NCBI GenBank assembly: GCA_001689405.1
Contig: LUJO01000017.1
Span: 1 to 36,358, forward strand
Direction of reading: 5' to 3'
Length of the DNA: 36,358 bases
Origin: Candidatus Homeothermus arabinoxylanisolvens
GTDB taxonomy: Bacteria; Bacteroidota; Bacteroidia; Bacteroidales; Muribaculaceae
Made by a program: the position numbers and the translations under genes. Under the pieces are notes generated by a model. The model had not been told where the DNA came from. It was given only the letters and a program-made list of their open reading frames with translations, and ran no database searches. Shown one piece after another: positions 23,938 through 31,518 of this stretch (its first letter is position 1; each line of letters begins with the position of its first letter).

Positions 23938-24408
23938 ATGGCCATCACTTACATGACTCGTGAAGGATACAAGAAGAAAATGGACGAAATCGCTTATCTT
24001 GAGACAATTAAGCGACCCGAAATATCGCGTGCCATAGCCGAAGCCCGCGACAAAGGCGACTTATCGGAAAATGCCGAATATGATGCAGCCAAAGAGGCAC
24101 AAGGTATGCTTGAAATGAAGATTTCACAGCTGAAAGACCTCGTGGCCAATGCTCGTATAATCGATGACAGCAAACTTAACACCGAAGAGGTACAGATACT
24201 CAATAAAGTCAAAATCAAAAACGTTGCCAACGGCATGGTCATGGAATATACAATCGTAGCCGACAGCGAAGCAAATCTGAAAGAAAAGAAGCTGGCATCA
24301 AGCACCCCCATAGCTCAAGGTCTTCTCGGCCACAAGCTCGGCGACGTCGTGGAGATAAAGATTCCTGCCGGCATTGCAAAATTTGAAATAGTTGAAATAT
24401 CATTCTAA
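23938..24408 (+). CDS. greA: Transcription elongation factor GreA
   Basis: Binds the secondary channel of RNA polymerase and stimulates cleavage of backtracked transcripts. The 156-aa protein has the N-terminal coiled coil with the acidic tip in DKGDLSENAEYDAAKEAQ (about residues 38-55; the D and E at the tip are present). A C-terminal FKBP-like domain ends GHKLGDVVEIKIPAG. Length and motifs are standard. It leads an operon with the HIT gene (12 bases downstream) and a ketopantoate reductase-like gene. A terminator-like hairpin in the leader may regulate it. Confidence 0.95.
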   Translation: MAITYMTREGYKKKMDEIAYLETIKRPEISRAIAEARDKGDLSENAEYDAAKEAQGMLEMKISQLKDLVANARIIDDSKLNTEEVQILNKVKIKNVANGMVMEYTIVADSEANLKEKKLASSTPIAQGLLGHKLGDVVEIKIPAGIAKFEIVEISF

Positions 24409-24420
24409 CACTTGACTCAT

Positions 24421-24816
24421 ATGTCTACGATATTTACTAAAATCATCAACGGAGAGATTCCCTCATACAAAATTGCCGAAGATGACAAGCATTACGCGTT
24501 TTTGGACATAAACCCGGTAGCGCCGGGGCATGTTCTTGTCGTTCCTAAAAAAGAGGTAAGTTATCTGTTTGACCTTTCTGACGAAGACTATCTCTCGCTG
24601 CAGCTGTTTGCAAAAAAGATAGCTCTCGCAATGAAAAAGGCCCTCCCCTGTGAGCGCATAGGCGTTACCGTAATAGGACTTGAAGTGCCTCATGCCCACA
24701 TACACCTTGTGCCTATAAGCAAAGAAGGCGACATGAACTTCTGCCGTCCCAAGCTTACGCTTGACCCGAAGGACATGACAGACATAGCCAAAAGCATCGT
24801 AAAAGAGCTTAACTGA
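24421..24816 (+). CDS. HIT-family nucleotide-binding hydrolase
   Basis: Histidine-triad protein of 131 aa in the Hint/HinT group, expected to hydrolyse nucleoside phosphoramidates or act on dinucleotides. The signature PHAHIHLVP (HxHxH followed by hydrophobics) sits near residue 95, and FTKIINGEIPSYKIAED at the start matches Hint proteins. A frame extension to a TTG at 24412 is less likely than the ATG at 24421. It lies 12 bases after greA and overlaps the next gene by one base (TGATG), so it is part of the greA operon. The physiological substrate is not known. Confidence 0.9.
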   Translation: MSTIFTKIINGEIPSYKIAEDDKHYAFLDINPVAPGHVLVVPKKEVSYLFDLSDEDYLSLQLFAKKIALAMKKALPCERIGVTVIGLEVPHAHIHLVPISKEGDMNFCRPKLTLDPKDMTDIAKSIVKELN

Positions 24817-25730
24817 TGAAATACTTGGTCATAGGAACCGGAGGCGTAGGCGGCAGTATTGCCGCCTTCCTTCATTTAGCGGGTAAAGATGTCAGTTGCA
24901 TAGCACGCGGCAAAGCACTCGAAGCCATGCGCCTCAACGGCATGAAGTTTCACTCTACCTTAAAAGGCGACCACATCATACCTGTTGACGTTCACGGAGC
25001 CGACGATTATAATGGTAAGGCCGACGTGATTTTTGTCACGGTCAAAGGATACTCAATCGACGAGATAGGACCTGTAATATCGAAATGCGCCGGACCTGAC
25101 ACCATAGTCATACCTGTACTTAATGTATACGGAACAGGCGCACGCATAGCCGCCACCGCACCCGGGGTAAATGTCCTCGACGGGTGCATATATATAGTAG
25201 GCTTCAAGTCGGGAACCGGAGAAATAACACAGATGGGTGAGATATTTCACTTAGTCTACGGTGTACCGCGCGGCCATAAAGTAGAGCCGGAGTTGCTCGC
25301 GAAAATCAACGCTGACCTTACCGAAGCCGGGATAAAGGTCACCCTTAGCGACGACATAGACCGCGACACATTCATAAAATGGTCATTCATATCAGCCATG
25401 GCACTCACGGGAGCTTACTATGACATACCGATGGGTCCTATACAGCACGACGGCCCCGAACGCGATACATTCATAGGGCTGTCACGTGAGAGCGAGGCTC
25501 TCGGACACAAACTCGGCATAGACTTCGGATGCGATCTCGTAAAGCATCATCTTGATGTCATTGACAGTCTCGCACCGGAAAGCACCGCGTCGTTACAGAA
25601 AGATTTGAAAGCGGGACATGAAAGCGAGATACAGGGCCAGCTGTTTGACATAATCGAACGTGCACGCGCGGCCGGCATCGCCACCCCGGTATACAACCTC
25701 GTGGCGGAACACTTCGCCGCCAACCGCTGA
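24816..25730 (+). CDS. Ketopantoate reductase-family oxidoreductase (PanE/ApbA-like)
   Basis: 304-aa NADPH-dependent reductase. Nucleotide-binding motif GTGGVGGSIA (residues 7-16), a mid-region DTFIKWSFISAMALTGAYYD typical of the ApbA C-terminal helical domain with a likely catalytic lysine, and a C-terminal SLQKDLKAGHESEI. The family includes true ketopantoate reductases in the pantothenate/CoA pathway but also paralogues of other specificity; with no pan genes adjacent, panE is not asserted. The ATG overlaps the HIT stop by one base. The 3' end abuts the convergent antiporter gene. Confidence 0.82.
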   Translation: MKYLVIGTGGVGGSIAAFLHLAGKDVSCIARGKALEAMRLNGMKFHSTLKGDHIIPVDVHGADDYNGKADVIFVTVKGYSIDEIGPVISKCAGPDTIVIPVLNVYGTGARIAATAPGVNVLDGCIYIVGFKSGTGEITQMGEIFHLVYGVPRGHKVEPELLAKINADLTEAGIKVTLSDDIDRDTFIKWSFISAMALTGAYYDIPMGPIQHDGPERDTFIGLSRESEALGHKLGIDFGCDLVKHHLDVIDSLAPESTASLQKDLKAGHESEIQGQLFDIIERARAAGIATPVYNLVAEHFAANR

Positions 25731-27044
25731 CTACTGATGCAGACGGCGGGGAAACTTGAACACAATCGACAATACGACCATGCCGGCCAGCATCCATGAG
25801 TAATACATGTAGGGCCATGGAGCTGCCGGCGATATACCGGCCAACGATGTGGCCAGCAATGTCTGTGCCCCGTAGGGTATAAGACTCTGCACTATGCAGG
25901 AACACGTATCAAGTATCGACGCCGTCTTGCGAGGGTCGAGACCAAACCGGCCCGCAATGCTTTTGGACAACGGACCTACGGTTATTATCGCAACGGTGTT
26001 ATTGGCCGTACATAAATTCACTATGCTTATCAGAAGCGCTATGCTCGCCATCGCTCCACGGCTTCCGCTTATGCGGCGTGTCATAACCTGCAATATATAA
26101 TTGATGCCGCCCGCTGCCTTTATAAGTCCGAGCATTCCGGCGGCAAGTAAAGTTATTATTACAAGATTTCCGACCGAATCTATCCCCTCGCCCATATAGC
26201 CGAACATATCAAGCAGCCTGAAGCCCGATCCGAGAGCAAGCAGCAATGCAGTGACTATGCCGACGGCAAGCACCACTGTGACATTAACACCGGCCACAGC
26301 CATGATTATGATGACCAGATAAGGCAGTACAAGCCACGGATTCTCCACATCGGACACCACGCTCTCCGGGACATCGGCTCCGAGCATGATATAAAGTCCG
26401 AGCGCACACAAAGCGGCAGGCAGCACGATATACAGATTGGCCTTGAACTTGTCGTTCATCTTACAGCCTTGAGTTCGGGTAGCGGCAATGGTAGTATCGG
26501 ATATGAATGACAGATTGTCGCCGAAAAACGCACCTCCCAGAACCACGGCCACGAAGAACGGCACCGTACCGTTTTCAGTCTGGGCCAATTCGACGGCAAG
26601 CGGAGTCAGCGCCACGACAGTGCCTACCGATGTGCCGATCGACAACGATATGAAACAAGCGGCAAGAAACAGCCCGGGTATCAGCATCTCGGCAGGAAGC
26701 CATCGAAGAGCCAAGTTGACGGTAGCCTCAATGGCTCCGGTCTCTTTGGCAAGAGCGGCAAACGCTCCGGCAAGTATGAAGATCCACACCATATACATGA
26801 CGTTGGACGAACCTGCATCACGTGAAAATATCTCTACCCTTCGCGCCAAAGGCTTACCGCGTAGTATGATAACAGCCCAAGCCGACGCTATGAGCAACGC
26901 CACCGATATAGGCATCTTGTAAAAATCGCCTATTATAAGCGACACGACAAGATAAAGGATCAGAAAAACGGCAATCGGTGAAATCGCAAGCAACCCTTTG
27001 CGGCGTGACATTATACAATCTGTACTATTCTCCATAATTTTCAT
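25731..27044 (-). CDS. NhaC-type Na+/H+ antiporter family membrane protein
   Basis: Polytopic inner-membrane protein, about 437 aa, with some eleven to twelve hydrophobic segments. Family features are SIGTSVGTVVALTPLAVEL, GGAFFGDNLSFISDTTIAATRTQG (ion-site helix with conserved acidic and Thr residues), and INLCTANNTVAIITVGPL in the second half. Most likely exchanges cytosolic Na+ or an amine/organic acid for protons. The frame begins at 27059, but a -7 box at 27057-27064 leaves 27044 or 27035 as the first usable ATG; 27044 is given here with moderate certainty. Confidence 0.82.
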   Translation of the reverse strand: MKIMENSTDCIMSRRKGLLAISPIAVFLILYLVVSLIIGDFYKMPISVALLIASAWAVIILRGKPLARRVEIFSRDAGSSNVMYMVWIFILAGAFAALAKETGAIEATVNLALRWLPAEMLIPGLFLAACFISLSIGTSVGTVVALTPLAVELAQTENGTVPFFVAVVLGGAFFGDNLSFISDTTIAATRTQGCKMNDKFKANLYIVLPAALCALGLYIMLGADVPESVVSDVENPWLVLPYLVIIIMAVAGVNVTVVLAVGIVTALLLALGSGFRLLDMFGYMGEGIDSVGNLVIITLLAAGMLGLIKAAGGINYILQVMTRRISGSRGAMASIALLISIVNLCTANNTVAIITVGPLSKSIAGRFGLDPRKTASILDTCSCIVQSLIPYGAQTLLATSLAGISPAAPWPYMYYSWMLAGMVVLSIVFKFPRRLHQ

Positions 27045-27056
27045 AAAGACAAGATG

Positions 27057-27064
27057 CAAAGTTA
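27057..27064 (-). promoter_or_regulatory. -7 box of the NhaC-type gene
   Basis: Reverse-strand TAACTTTG matches TAnnTTTG; predicted start near 27052, giving a very short leader to the ATG at 27044 or 17 nt to 27035. Confidence 0.5.
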
Positions 27065-27106
27065 ATAATTTCCCACGGATTGGCGTGACAGTACCGCCAA
27101 AAACGC

Positions 27107-28318
27107 TTACTGACGGAACAATGAATTTATAATAAGACGATTGGCCCTGTCGATAGAACTCGACTCGATTGAGGCAAGGTAGATCTGGGTAGTGGCTTCG
27201 GAGTCATGCCCCATACCCTCGCTGATAATACTTACAGGGACACCTTTGGACCTTGCGATGGAAGCCCATGAATGACGGGCCACATACATTGTCAGCGGCA
27301 CGGATGTACCGGCAAGCTCGCCTACCTTCTTCAGATTACGGTTTATATTATAGCTTGCATTACGATAGGCGAAAAGTTCTTTGGCCGAGGGGTTCATCAG
27401 TATCGGAAACAGGTATTGTGTGGGGTTTTCAGGATACTTGTCGAGTATCGACTGCATCTCGCGTGTCAATGCTATTCTGAGTGCCTGCCCTGTCTTGCGG
27501 CGCCGATATACCAGATACCCGCCCTGAAGATCTGTCTTACGGAGGAACGTCATATCGATCAGGCTCATGCCCCGTGTATAGAAGCTCATAAGAAACATGT
27601 CGCGGGCATGGTCGACAGATTTTGAGAATGACAGGTCAAGATTCATTATCTTCCTTATCACCGACAGAGGCAAAGCCCGCTTTACGGTTTTGTCAACACC
27701 GGTATAAACACGACGGAAAGGATTGGTCTGAATGACTATCCCTTCGTCCACCGCACGGTTGTAAACAGCACGGAGTATGCGCATATAAAACGATATTGTG
27801 TTGGATAATACGCCCCTCTTTTTAAGGTAGACTTCGTAGGCCTCTATCAACTCCGACGAAATAGCGTCAAGCATCATGTCGCGCTCGCCGCGAAACTGTC
27901 GGAAACTGTTGAGCGTAGACCTATAAGTCTCGGCCGTGCGCAATCGTCCGTGTTCATACATACGCGATATCAGTTTCTGCATGTAGCCGAACAACCGGTA
28001 CTCGTTAATCTGACGGTTGTATTCATCCACTATCTCATCAACGGCAAACACATGACACTCTTCCTCATATTGCCGTATTATACCGCCAAGACGCTTTACA
28101 TCATTGCCTATGTTTCTACGCATGGCTATAATAGCCGGTGCCCGGTCGACACAGTCGGGAAATCTTATGCCCGACTTGCGCTCATCCCACTCGTGAGGAT
28201 AGATGCGGTAATCGGTTGTCAACTGACGCACTTTACGTTCGTGAATGACCTGATAATAAATACTTCCCATCTTTCCTGCAAGGGTCGATGGTCGAAACTT
28301 TACTCTGATTGATGCCAT
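27107..28318 (-). CDS. Tyrosine-type site-specific recombinase/integrase (solitary)
   Basis: 403 aa. N-terminal arm-type DNA-binding region (RVKFRPSTLAGKMGSIYYQV, 5-24), SAM-like core-binding domain (about 105-200) and catalytic domain from about 215. Catalytic candidates are R249 (YTRGMSLIDM), K275 (RRRKTG), R348-H349 (YVARHSW), H371 (GMGHDS) and the nucleophile Y380 (TQIYLAS). The first His of the usual HxxR is Y345, a replacement common in Bacteroidales recombinases that invert surface-antigen promoters or integrate mobile elements. The frame extends 14 codons upstream; the ATG at 28318 fits family starts. No other mobile-element genes are nearby. A 38-bp palindrome sits just upstream of the start. 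Confidence 0.88.
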   Translation of the reverse strand: MASIRVKFRPSTLAGKMGSIYYQVIHERKVRQLTTDYRIYPHEWDERKSGIRFPDCVDRAPAIIAMRRNIGNDVKRLGGIIRQYEEECHVFAVDEIVDEYNRQINEYRLFGYMQKLISRMYEHGRLRTAETYRSTLNSFRQFRGERDMMLDAISSELIEAYEVYLKKRGVLSNTISFYMRILRAVYNRAVDEGIVIQTNPFRRVYTGVDKTVKRALPLSVIRKIMNLDLSFSKSVDHARDMFLMSFYTRGMSLIDMTFLRKTDLQGGYLVYRRRKTGQALRIALTREMQSILDKYPENPTQYLFPILMNPSAKELFAYRNASYNINRNLKKVGELAGTSVPLTMYVARHSWASIARSKGVPVSIISEGMGHDSEATTQIYLASIESSSIDRANRLIINSLFRQ

Positions 28319-28342
28319 AATTTTAAGAAATGTGTAAAATGT

Positions 28343-28380
28343 TAGAGGGACATAACCCATATATAGGCCATATCCCTCTA
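28343..28380. repeat. 38-bp interrupted palindrome upstream of the recombinase gene
   Basis: Outer arms TAGAGGGACAT (28343-28353) and ATATCCCTCTA (28370-28380) match at 10 of 11 positions; over the full 38 bases 15 of 19 symmetric pairs are complementary. It lies 25-62 bases before the recombinase start. It could be an operator, a recombination core site or an RNA hairpin. Confidence 0.65.
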
Positions 28381-28409
28381 CGGTAACGTCAGAATAAACA
28401 ATTACGACA

Positions 28410-28451
28410 TAAAAAATCAGCTTTCTTCGTATTTTTACAAAGAAAGCTGAT
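28410..28451 (-). terminator. Intrinsic terminator of the rfb operon
   Basis: Perfect 12-bp stem ATCAGCTTTCTT / AAGAAAGCTGAT (28416-28427 and 28440-28451) with a 12-nt loop, followed on the minus strand by six Ts. It begins 34 bases after the rfbB stop. Confidence 0.85.
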
Positions 28452-28484
28452 GCTATTTTATACGGTAAGTATCGACACTTACAG

Positions 28485-29615
28485 TTAACGGCCCGAATAC
28501 ATGTCGTCGTAGTATTGCTGATAGGCTCCGGAGGTTATGTGGTCCATCCATTCCTGATGGTCGAGGTACCAGCGTACGGTCTTTTCGATGCCCTCCTCAA
28601 ATTGCAGGCTCGGTTCCCAGCCGAGTTCACGCTGAAGCTTGCGGGAGTCTATGGCGTAGCGAAGGTCATGACCCGCACGGTCTGTGACATAGGTTATAAG
28701 TGTGTCACTGTATCCTTCAGGATTGCCCAATAGACGGTCGACGGTCTTTATGATGACCTTGATGATGTCGATATTTTTCCACTCGTTGAAGCCGCCTATG
28801 TTGTATGTCTCGGCCACTTTGCCATTGTGGAATATTGTGTCGATGGCACGGGCATGGTCTTCAACAAATAACCAGTCGCGCACATTCTCACCCTTGCCGT
28901 AGACAGGCAGCGGCTTGCGGTGACGGATATTGTTGATGAACAACGGGATAAGCTTCTCGGGGAACTGATACGGGCCGTAGTTGTTTGAGCAATTGGTCAC
29001 GATCGTAGGCATTCCGTAAGTGTCATGGTAGGCACGCACGAAGTGGTCGGATGAAGCTTTTGACGCGCTATACGGGCTGTGGGGATTGTACTTTGTAGTC
29101 TCCAAGAAAAACTCCTCGCCGTAAGCATGGTGGTGTTCAGACGAGGCCGCGGTGGTAAACGGCGACTCTATGCCCTCGGGCTGTGTAAGCTCAAGAGCAC
29201 CATAAACCTCGTCGGTCGATATATGGTAAAAGAGTTTGCCATCGTAACCTTCGGGTTTTGACTCCCAATACTCTTTGGCGGCCTGAAGCAGCGACAGAGT
29301 GCCCATGACGTTGGTGCGTGCGAAAGTGAACGGGTCTTTTATCGACCGGTCGACATGACTTTCGGCTGCAAGATGGATAACCCCGTTAATGTCATGCTCG
29401 CGCATCACACGGCGCATGGTGTCGATGTCAACTATGTCGGCCTTGACAAATGTATAGTTGGGCCTATTCTCGACATCCTTGAGATTGGCAAGATTGCCGG
29501 CGTAAGTCAGTTTGTCGAGATTTACGATATTGTACTCCGGATATTTGTTGACAAAAAGTCGCACAACATGGCTGCCGATAAATCCGGCACCACCGGTGAT
29601 GAGGATATTAGTCAT
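28485..29615 (-). CDS. rfbB: dTDP-glucose 4,6-dehydratase (RfbB/RmlB)
   Basis: Second step of dTDP-L-rhamnose synthesis: dTDP-glucose to dTDP-4-keto-6-deoxyglucose with bound NAD. The 376-aa extended SDR protein has the Rossmann motif GGAGFIGS (residues 7-14), HLAAESHVDRS, STDEVYGAL and the catalytic YSASK. The long insertion with GEEFFLETTKYNPHSP is typical of Bacteroidota RfbB. The ATG at 29615 is preferred over 29630 because MTNILITGG is the family start; the extra five codons come from the short repeats upstream. Last gene of the rfb cluster, followed by a strong terminator. Confidence 0.95.
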   Translation of the reverse strand: MTNILITGGAGFIGSHVVRLFVNKYPEYNIVNLDKLTYAGNLANLKDVENRPNYTFVKADIVDIDTMRRVMREHDINGVIHLAAESHVDRSIKDPFTFARTNVMGTLSLLQAAKEYWESKPEGYDGKLFYHISTDEVYGALELTQPEGIESPFTTAASSEHHHAYGEEFFLETTKYNPHSPYSASKASSDHFVRAYHDTYGMPTIVTNCSNNYGPYQFPEKLIPLFINNIRHRKPLPVYGKGENVRDWLFVEDHARAIDTIFHNGKVAETYNIGGFNEWKNIDIIKVIIKTVDRLLGNPEGYSDTLITYVTDRAGHDLRYAIDSRKLQRELGWEPSLQFEEGIEKTVRWYLDHQEWMDHITSGAYQQYYDDMYSGR

Positions 29616-29625
29616 TGGTGATTTA

Positions 29626-29637
29626 GTCATTAGTCGT
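29626..29637 (+). repeat. Short inverted repeat, rfbB side of the S23-type gene
   Basis: GTCATTAGTCGT matches, in inverted orientation and with one difference, the copy at 30054-30065. Further ATGACTAA copies (minus strand) occur at 29623-29630 and 29608-29615. Confidence 0.55.
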
Positions 29638-29655
29638 TGATATTTAGTCTCTATT

Positions 29656-30024
29656 TTATTGGTTATCTTTGTTTTTCAAGAACGAGATAAGCGAAGTTAT
29701 CATCTTACCGGTTTCTTGAATCAAATTCAATGTGTCTGTTATTTTCTTCTCATTAGAAGCATGTATGATAGAACACAGTCCTATCTGGGTCTCAAGTTCA
29801 AAAGTCGAGCCTCTTGCGATAAAAAGGAACTGCAGGAACTCTTTTTCAGACTGACGGCCATATCCCTCCGCAATATTGGACGGGATGGAAACCGCACTCC
29901 TGCGGATCTGGTCGGCCAAGGCGAATTTTTCTTCCACAGGAAGCAGTCTTGCCACTTCATATGCTGATGCGGCAAGCTGCATGGATTTATTCCAGACCTT
30001 CAGCTCCTTATAGTCTCCTTTCAT
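29656..30024 (-). CDS. Four-helix-bundle protein (23S rRNA intervening-sequence protein family)
   Basis: 122-aa, all-helical basic protein. Motifs typical of the family are LKVWNKSMQLA near the N-terminus, DQIRRSAVSIPSNIAEGYGR in the middle (the most conserved segment), EFLQFLFIARGS, and ELETQ. Members occur inside 23S rRNA intervening sequences and, in Bacteroidales, scattered among polysaccharide genes; the diversity-generating retroelement accessory protein Avd has the same fold. The molecular function is unknown. It lies between rfbD and rfbB and is flanked by short inverted repeats, suggesting that it was inserted into the operon. Confidence 0.85.
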   Translation of the reverse strand: MKGDYKELKVWNKSMQLAASAYEVARLLPVEEKFALADQIRRSAVSIPSNIAEGYGRQSEKEFLQFLFIARGSTFELETQIGLCSIIHASNEKKITDTLNLIQETGKMITSLISFLKNKDNQ

Positions 30025-30053
30025 CGAAACAGTGTATGATAATCTAATGACTG

Positions 30054-30065
30054 ACGGCTAATGAC
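30054..30065 (+). repeat. Short inverted repeat, rfbD side of the S23-type gene
   Basis: ACGGCTAATGAC is the inverted partner of 29626-29637 (11 of 12). It contains the rfbD stop codon (30058-30060), so the last RfbD residues are encoded by repeat-like sequence. A related CTAATGACTGAC lies at 30044-30055. Confidence 0.55.
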
Positions 30066-30945
30066 TCTCGACTAAATTTACGATGCACGTTTTTAAAGAA
30101 GCGGTCCAGTAAGGCACTTGTATTTTAAATGTATCCTTGATTTTCGTCTTGTCAAGGACAGAGTATGACGGACGGCGCACCTTAGATGGGAATTCGTCGG
30201 AGTGACACGGCTGTATGTCACAGGCGGTATTGCCTGCGATTTCAGCTATCATCTTAGTAAAATCATACCAAGAACATACGCCCTCGTTTGAGTAGTGATA
30301 GACACCCTCGTTGCCCGCAAACTTGCGGTTCTCGATGATGTGGAAGATGGTGTCAGCAAGATCTTGCGCGTAGGTCGGGGTACCGGTCTGATCAAATACG
30401 ACCTTCAGCTCCGGCTTTGTCGAAGTGAGGTTGAGCATGGTCTTGACAAAGTTCTTGCCATATTCACTATATAGCCATGCGGTACGAAATATCAGAGACT
30501 TGACACCGGACTCGGCTATCTGTTGTTCTCCGTGGAGTTTTGTCATGCCGTAAACGCCTGTCGGGGTACCCTTTTGGTCCTCGCGACAGGGGGTGTTGTA
30601 TGGCTCGGCGCCAAACACATAGTCGGTGGAGACATGGATAAGCGTACCGTCGTTTGCCTTCAATGCCTCGGCAAGATTACGCACGGCCGTGGCATTGAGA
30701 AGCTCGGCAAAATCCGCGTCATCCTCCGCCTTGTCGACATTGGTATAGGCCGCACAATTGACAATGACTTTCACATCGTTGTCCTTCACCATATTTTTAA
30801 CGGCCGCGGCATCGGTTATGTCAAGGCGTTGCGTGCGGTCATCATCGGCAATATCGGTGAATATGTAATTGTCATTTGAGCCTTCGGCTGCATTACGCAG
30901 ACAGTTGCCGAGCTGTCCGTTGGCTCCGGTTACTAATATGTTCAT
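30058..30945 (-). CDS. rfbD: dTDP-4-dehydrorhamnose reductase (RfbD/RmlD)
   Basis: Final step of dTDP-L-rhamnose synthesis, NAD(P)H-dependent. The 295-aa SDR-type protein has GANGQLG at residues 7-13, NCAAYTNVDKAEDD, STDYVFG, and the catalytic YGMTKLHGE. A C-terminal RRPSYSVLDKTKI matches the family. Its 3' end runs into a short repeat that flanks the S23-type gene, so the terminal VESH residues may not be original. The toxin gene lies 18 bases upstream, so rfbD may be read partly from the toxin-antitoxin promoter. Confidence 0.94.
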   Translation of the reverse strand: MNILVTGANGQLGNCLRNAAEGSNDNYIFTDIADDDRTQRLDITDAAAVKNMVKDNDVKVIVNCAAYTNVDKAEDDADFAELLNATAVRNLAEALKANDGTLIHVSTDYVFGAEPYNTPCREDQKGTPTGVYGMTKLHGEQQIAESGVKSLIFRTAWLYSEYGKNFVKTMLNLTSTKPELKVVFDQTGTPTYAQDLADTIFHIIENRKFAGNEGVYHYSNEGVCSWYDFTKMIAEIAGNTACDIQPCHSDEFPSKVRRPSYSVLDKTKIKDTFKIQVPYWTASLKTCIVNLVESH

Positions 30946-30963
30946 AAATGAATTGGTAATATC

Positions 30964-31239
30964 TTAGAATAAGTCGGAATGAGTGCCTGTTTCAAGAAAC
31001 AAGAGTGTCAATTCGGTGTCGTTCTGCTCCCAAATCAGCAACCAATCAGCCTGTATATGACATTCCCAGCATCCGTCATAATTTCCCGACAGTTTGTGGG
31101 GCTTATATTCAGCAGGCAATGAACCATTCTTTGCCAAGATAGCAATAACCGTTGTCAACTTTGATAAATCAAGTCCTCGTCTGGCACAGCGTTTCAATGA
31201 CTTATTAAAACGCTTGCCGGTTCTGACCTGATAACTCAT
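30964..31239 (-). CDS. YafQ-type toxin (RelE/ParE superfamily mRNA interferase)
   Basis: 91-aa basic toxin. YafQ family features are FNKSLKRCARRGLDLSKL at the N-terminus, YKPHKLSGNYDGCWECHI, the DWLLIWE strand and the C-terminal GTHSDLF, which carries the conserved terminal histidine. YafQ cleaves mRNA on the ribosome and is neutralised by its partner. It overlaps the antitoxin gene by four bases, the standard arrangement. The pair sits between rfbC and rfbD in an otherwise biosynthetic operon. All key residues appear intact, so it is probably active. Confidence 0.88.
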   Translation of the reverse strand: MSYQVRTGKRFNKSLKRCARRGLDLSKLTTVIAILAKNGSLPAEYKPHKLSGNYDGCWECHIQADWLLIWEQNDTELTLLFLETGTHSDLF

Positions 31240-31454
31240 TTGTTGATATTGTTTATATGGTCTATCAGTTGCTCAACACTCTCCCAACGAGTAACTTCCC
31301 CCATTCTTGCTTCCTCAATCGCTAAATCCAAACCGGTTTTTCGTCTCGTCCTTTTTTCTGGCTTGGCAATAGAAACGCCATCAAGTGCACTAAGCACTTT
31401 TTTTAGACTTGGAAGAATCGAAGGATTTTCTATGTTCAAAACGAGCTGGGTCAT
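31236..31454 (-). CDS. Antitoxin partner of the YafQ-type toxin
   Basis: 72-aa acidic/basic protein. The N-terminal strand MTQLVLNIENPSILPSLKKV resembles Bacteroidota antitoxins, followed by a basic linker (KPEKRTRRKTG) and a C-terminal toxin-binding stretch DLAIEEARMGEVTRWESVEQ. The family is not one I can name with certainty (RelB/DinJ role by context). A dedicated promoter lies upstream, consistent with autoregulation by the toxin-antitoxin complex. Overlaps the toxin start by four bases. Confidence 0.78.
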   Translation of the reverse strand: MTQLVLNIENPSILPSLKKVLSALDGVSIAKPEKRTRRKTGLDLAIEEARMGEVTRWESVEQLIDHINNINK

Positions 31455-31479
31455 GGTTCTTCAATTTGGAGTTACGACA

Positions 31480-31510
31480 CAAAATTACGACTTATTCTTT
31501 AGTAAAACAA
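31480..31510 (-). promoter_or_regulatory. Promoter of the toxin-antitoxin pair
   Basis: On the minus strand: TTG (31510-31508), 20 bp, TAATTTTG (31487-31480), then about 25 nt to the antitoxin ATG at 31454. The pair therefore brings its own promoter into the rfb cluster. Confidence 0.65.
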
Positions 31511-31518
31511 CTGGTTGC

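Noticed and set aside
27080..27100. Hairpin TTGGCG/CGCCAA with 9-nt loop between the recombinase and NhaC genes as a terminator
   Set aside because: No T-run follows on either strand; may be a weak structure but not supported as an intrinsic terminator.
27107..28318. Recombinase as evidence of an integrated prophage or conjugative element in the window
   Set aside because: No phage, relaxase or conjugation genes and no tRNA attachment site flank it; it stands alone.
29656..30024. S23-type gene as part of a diversity-generating retroelement (Avd-like)
   Set aside because: No reverse transcriptase or template/variable repeats are seen nearby; only the fold is shared.
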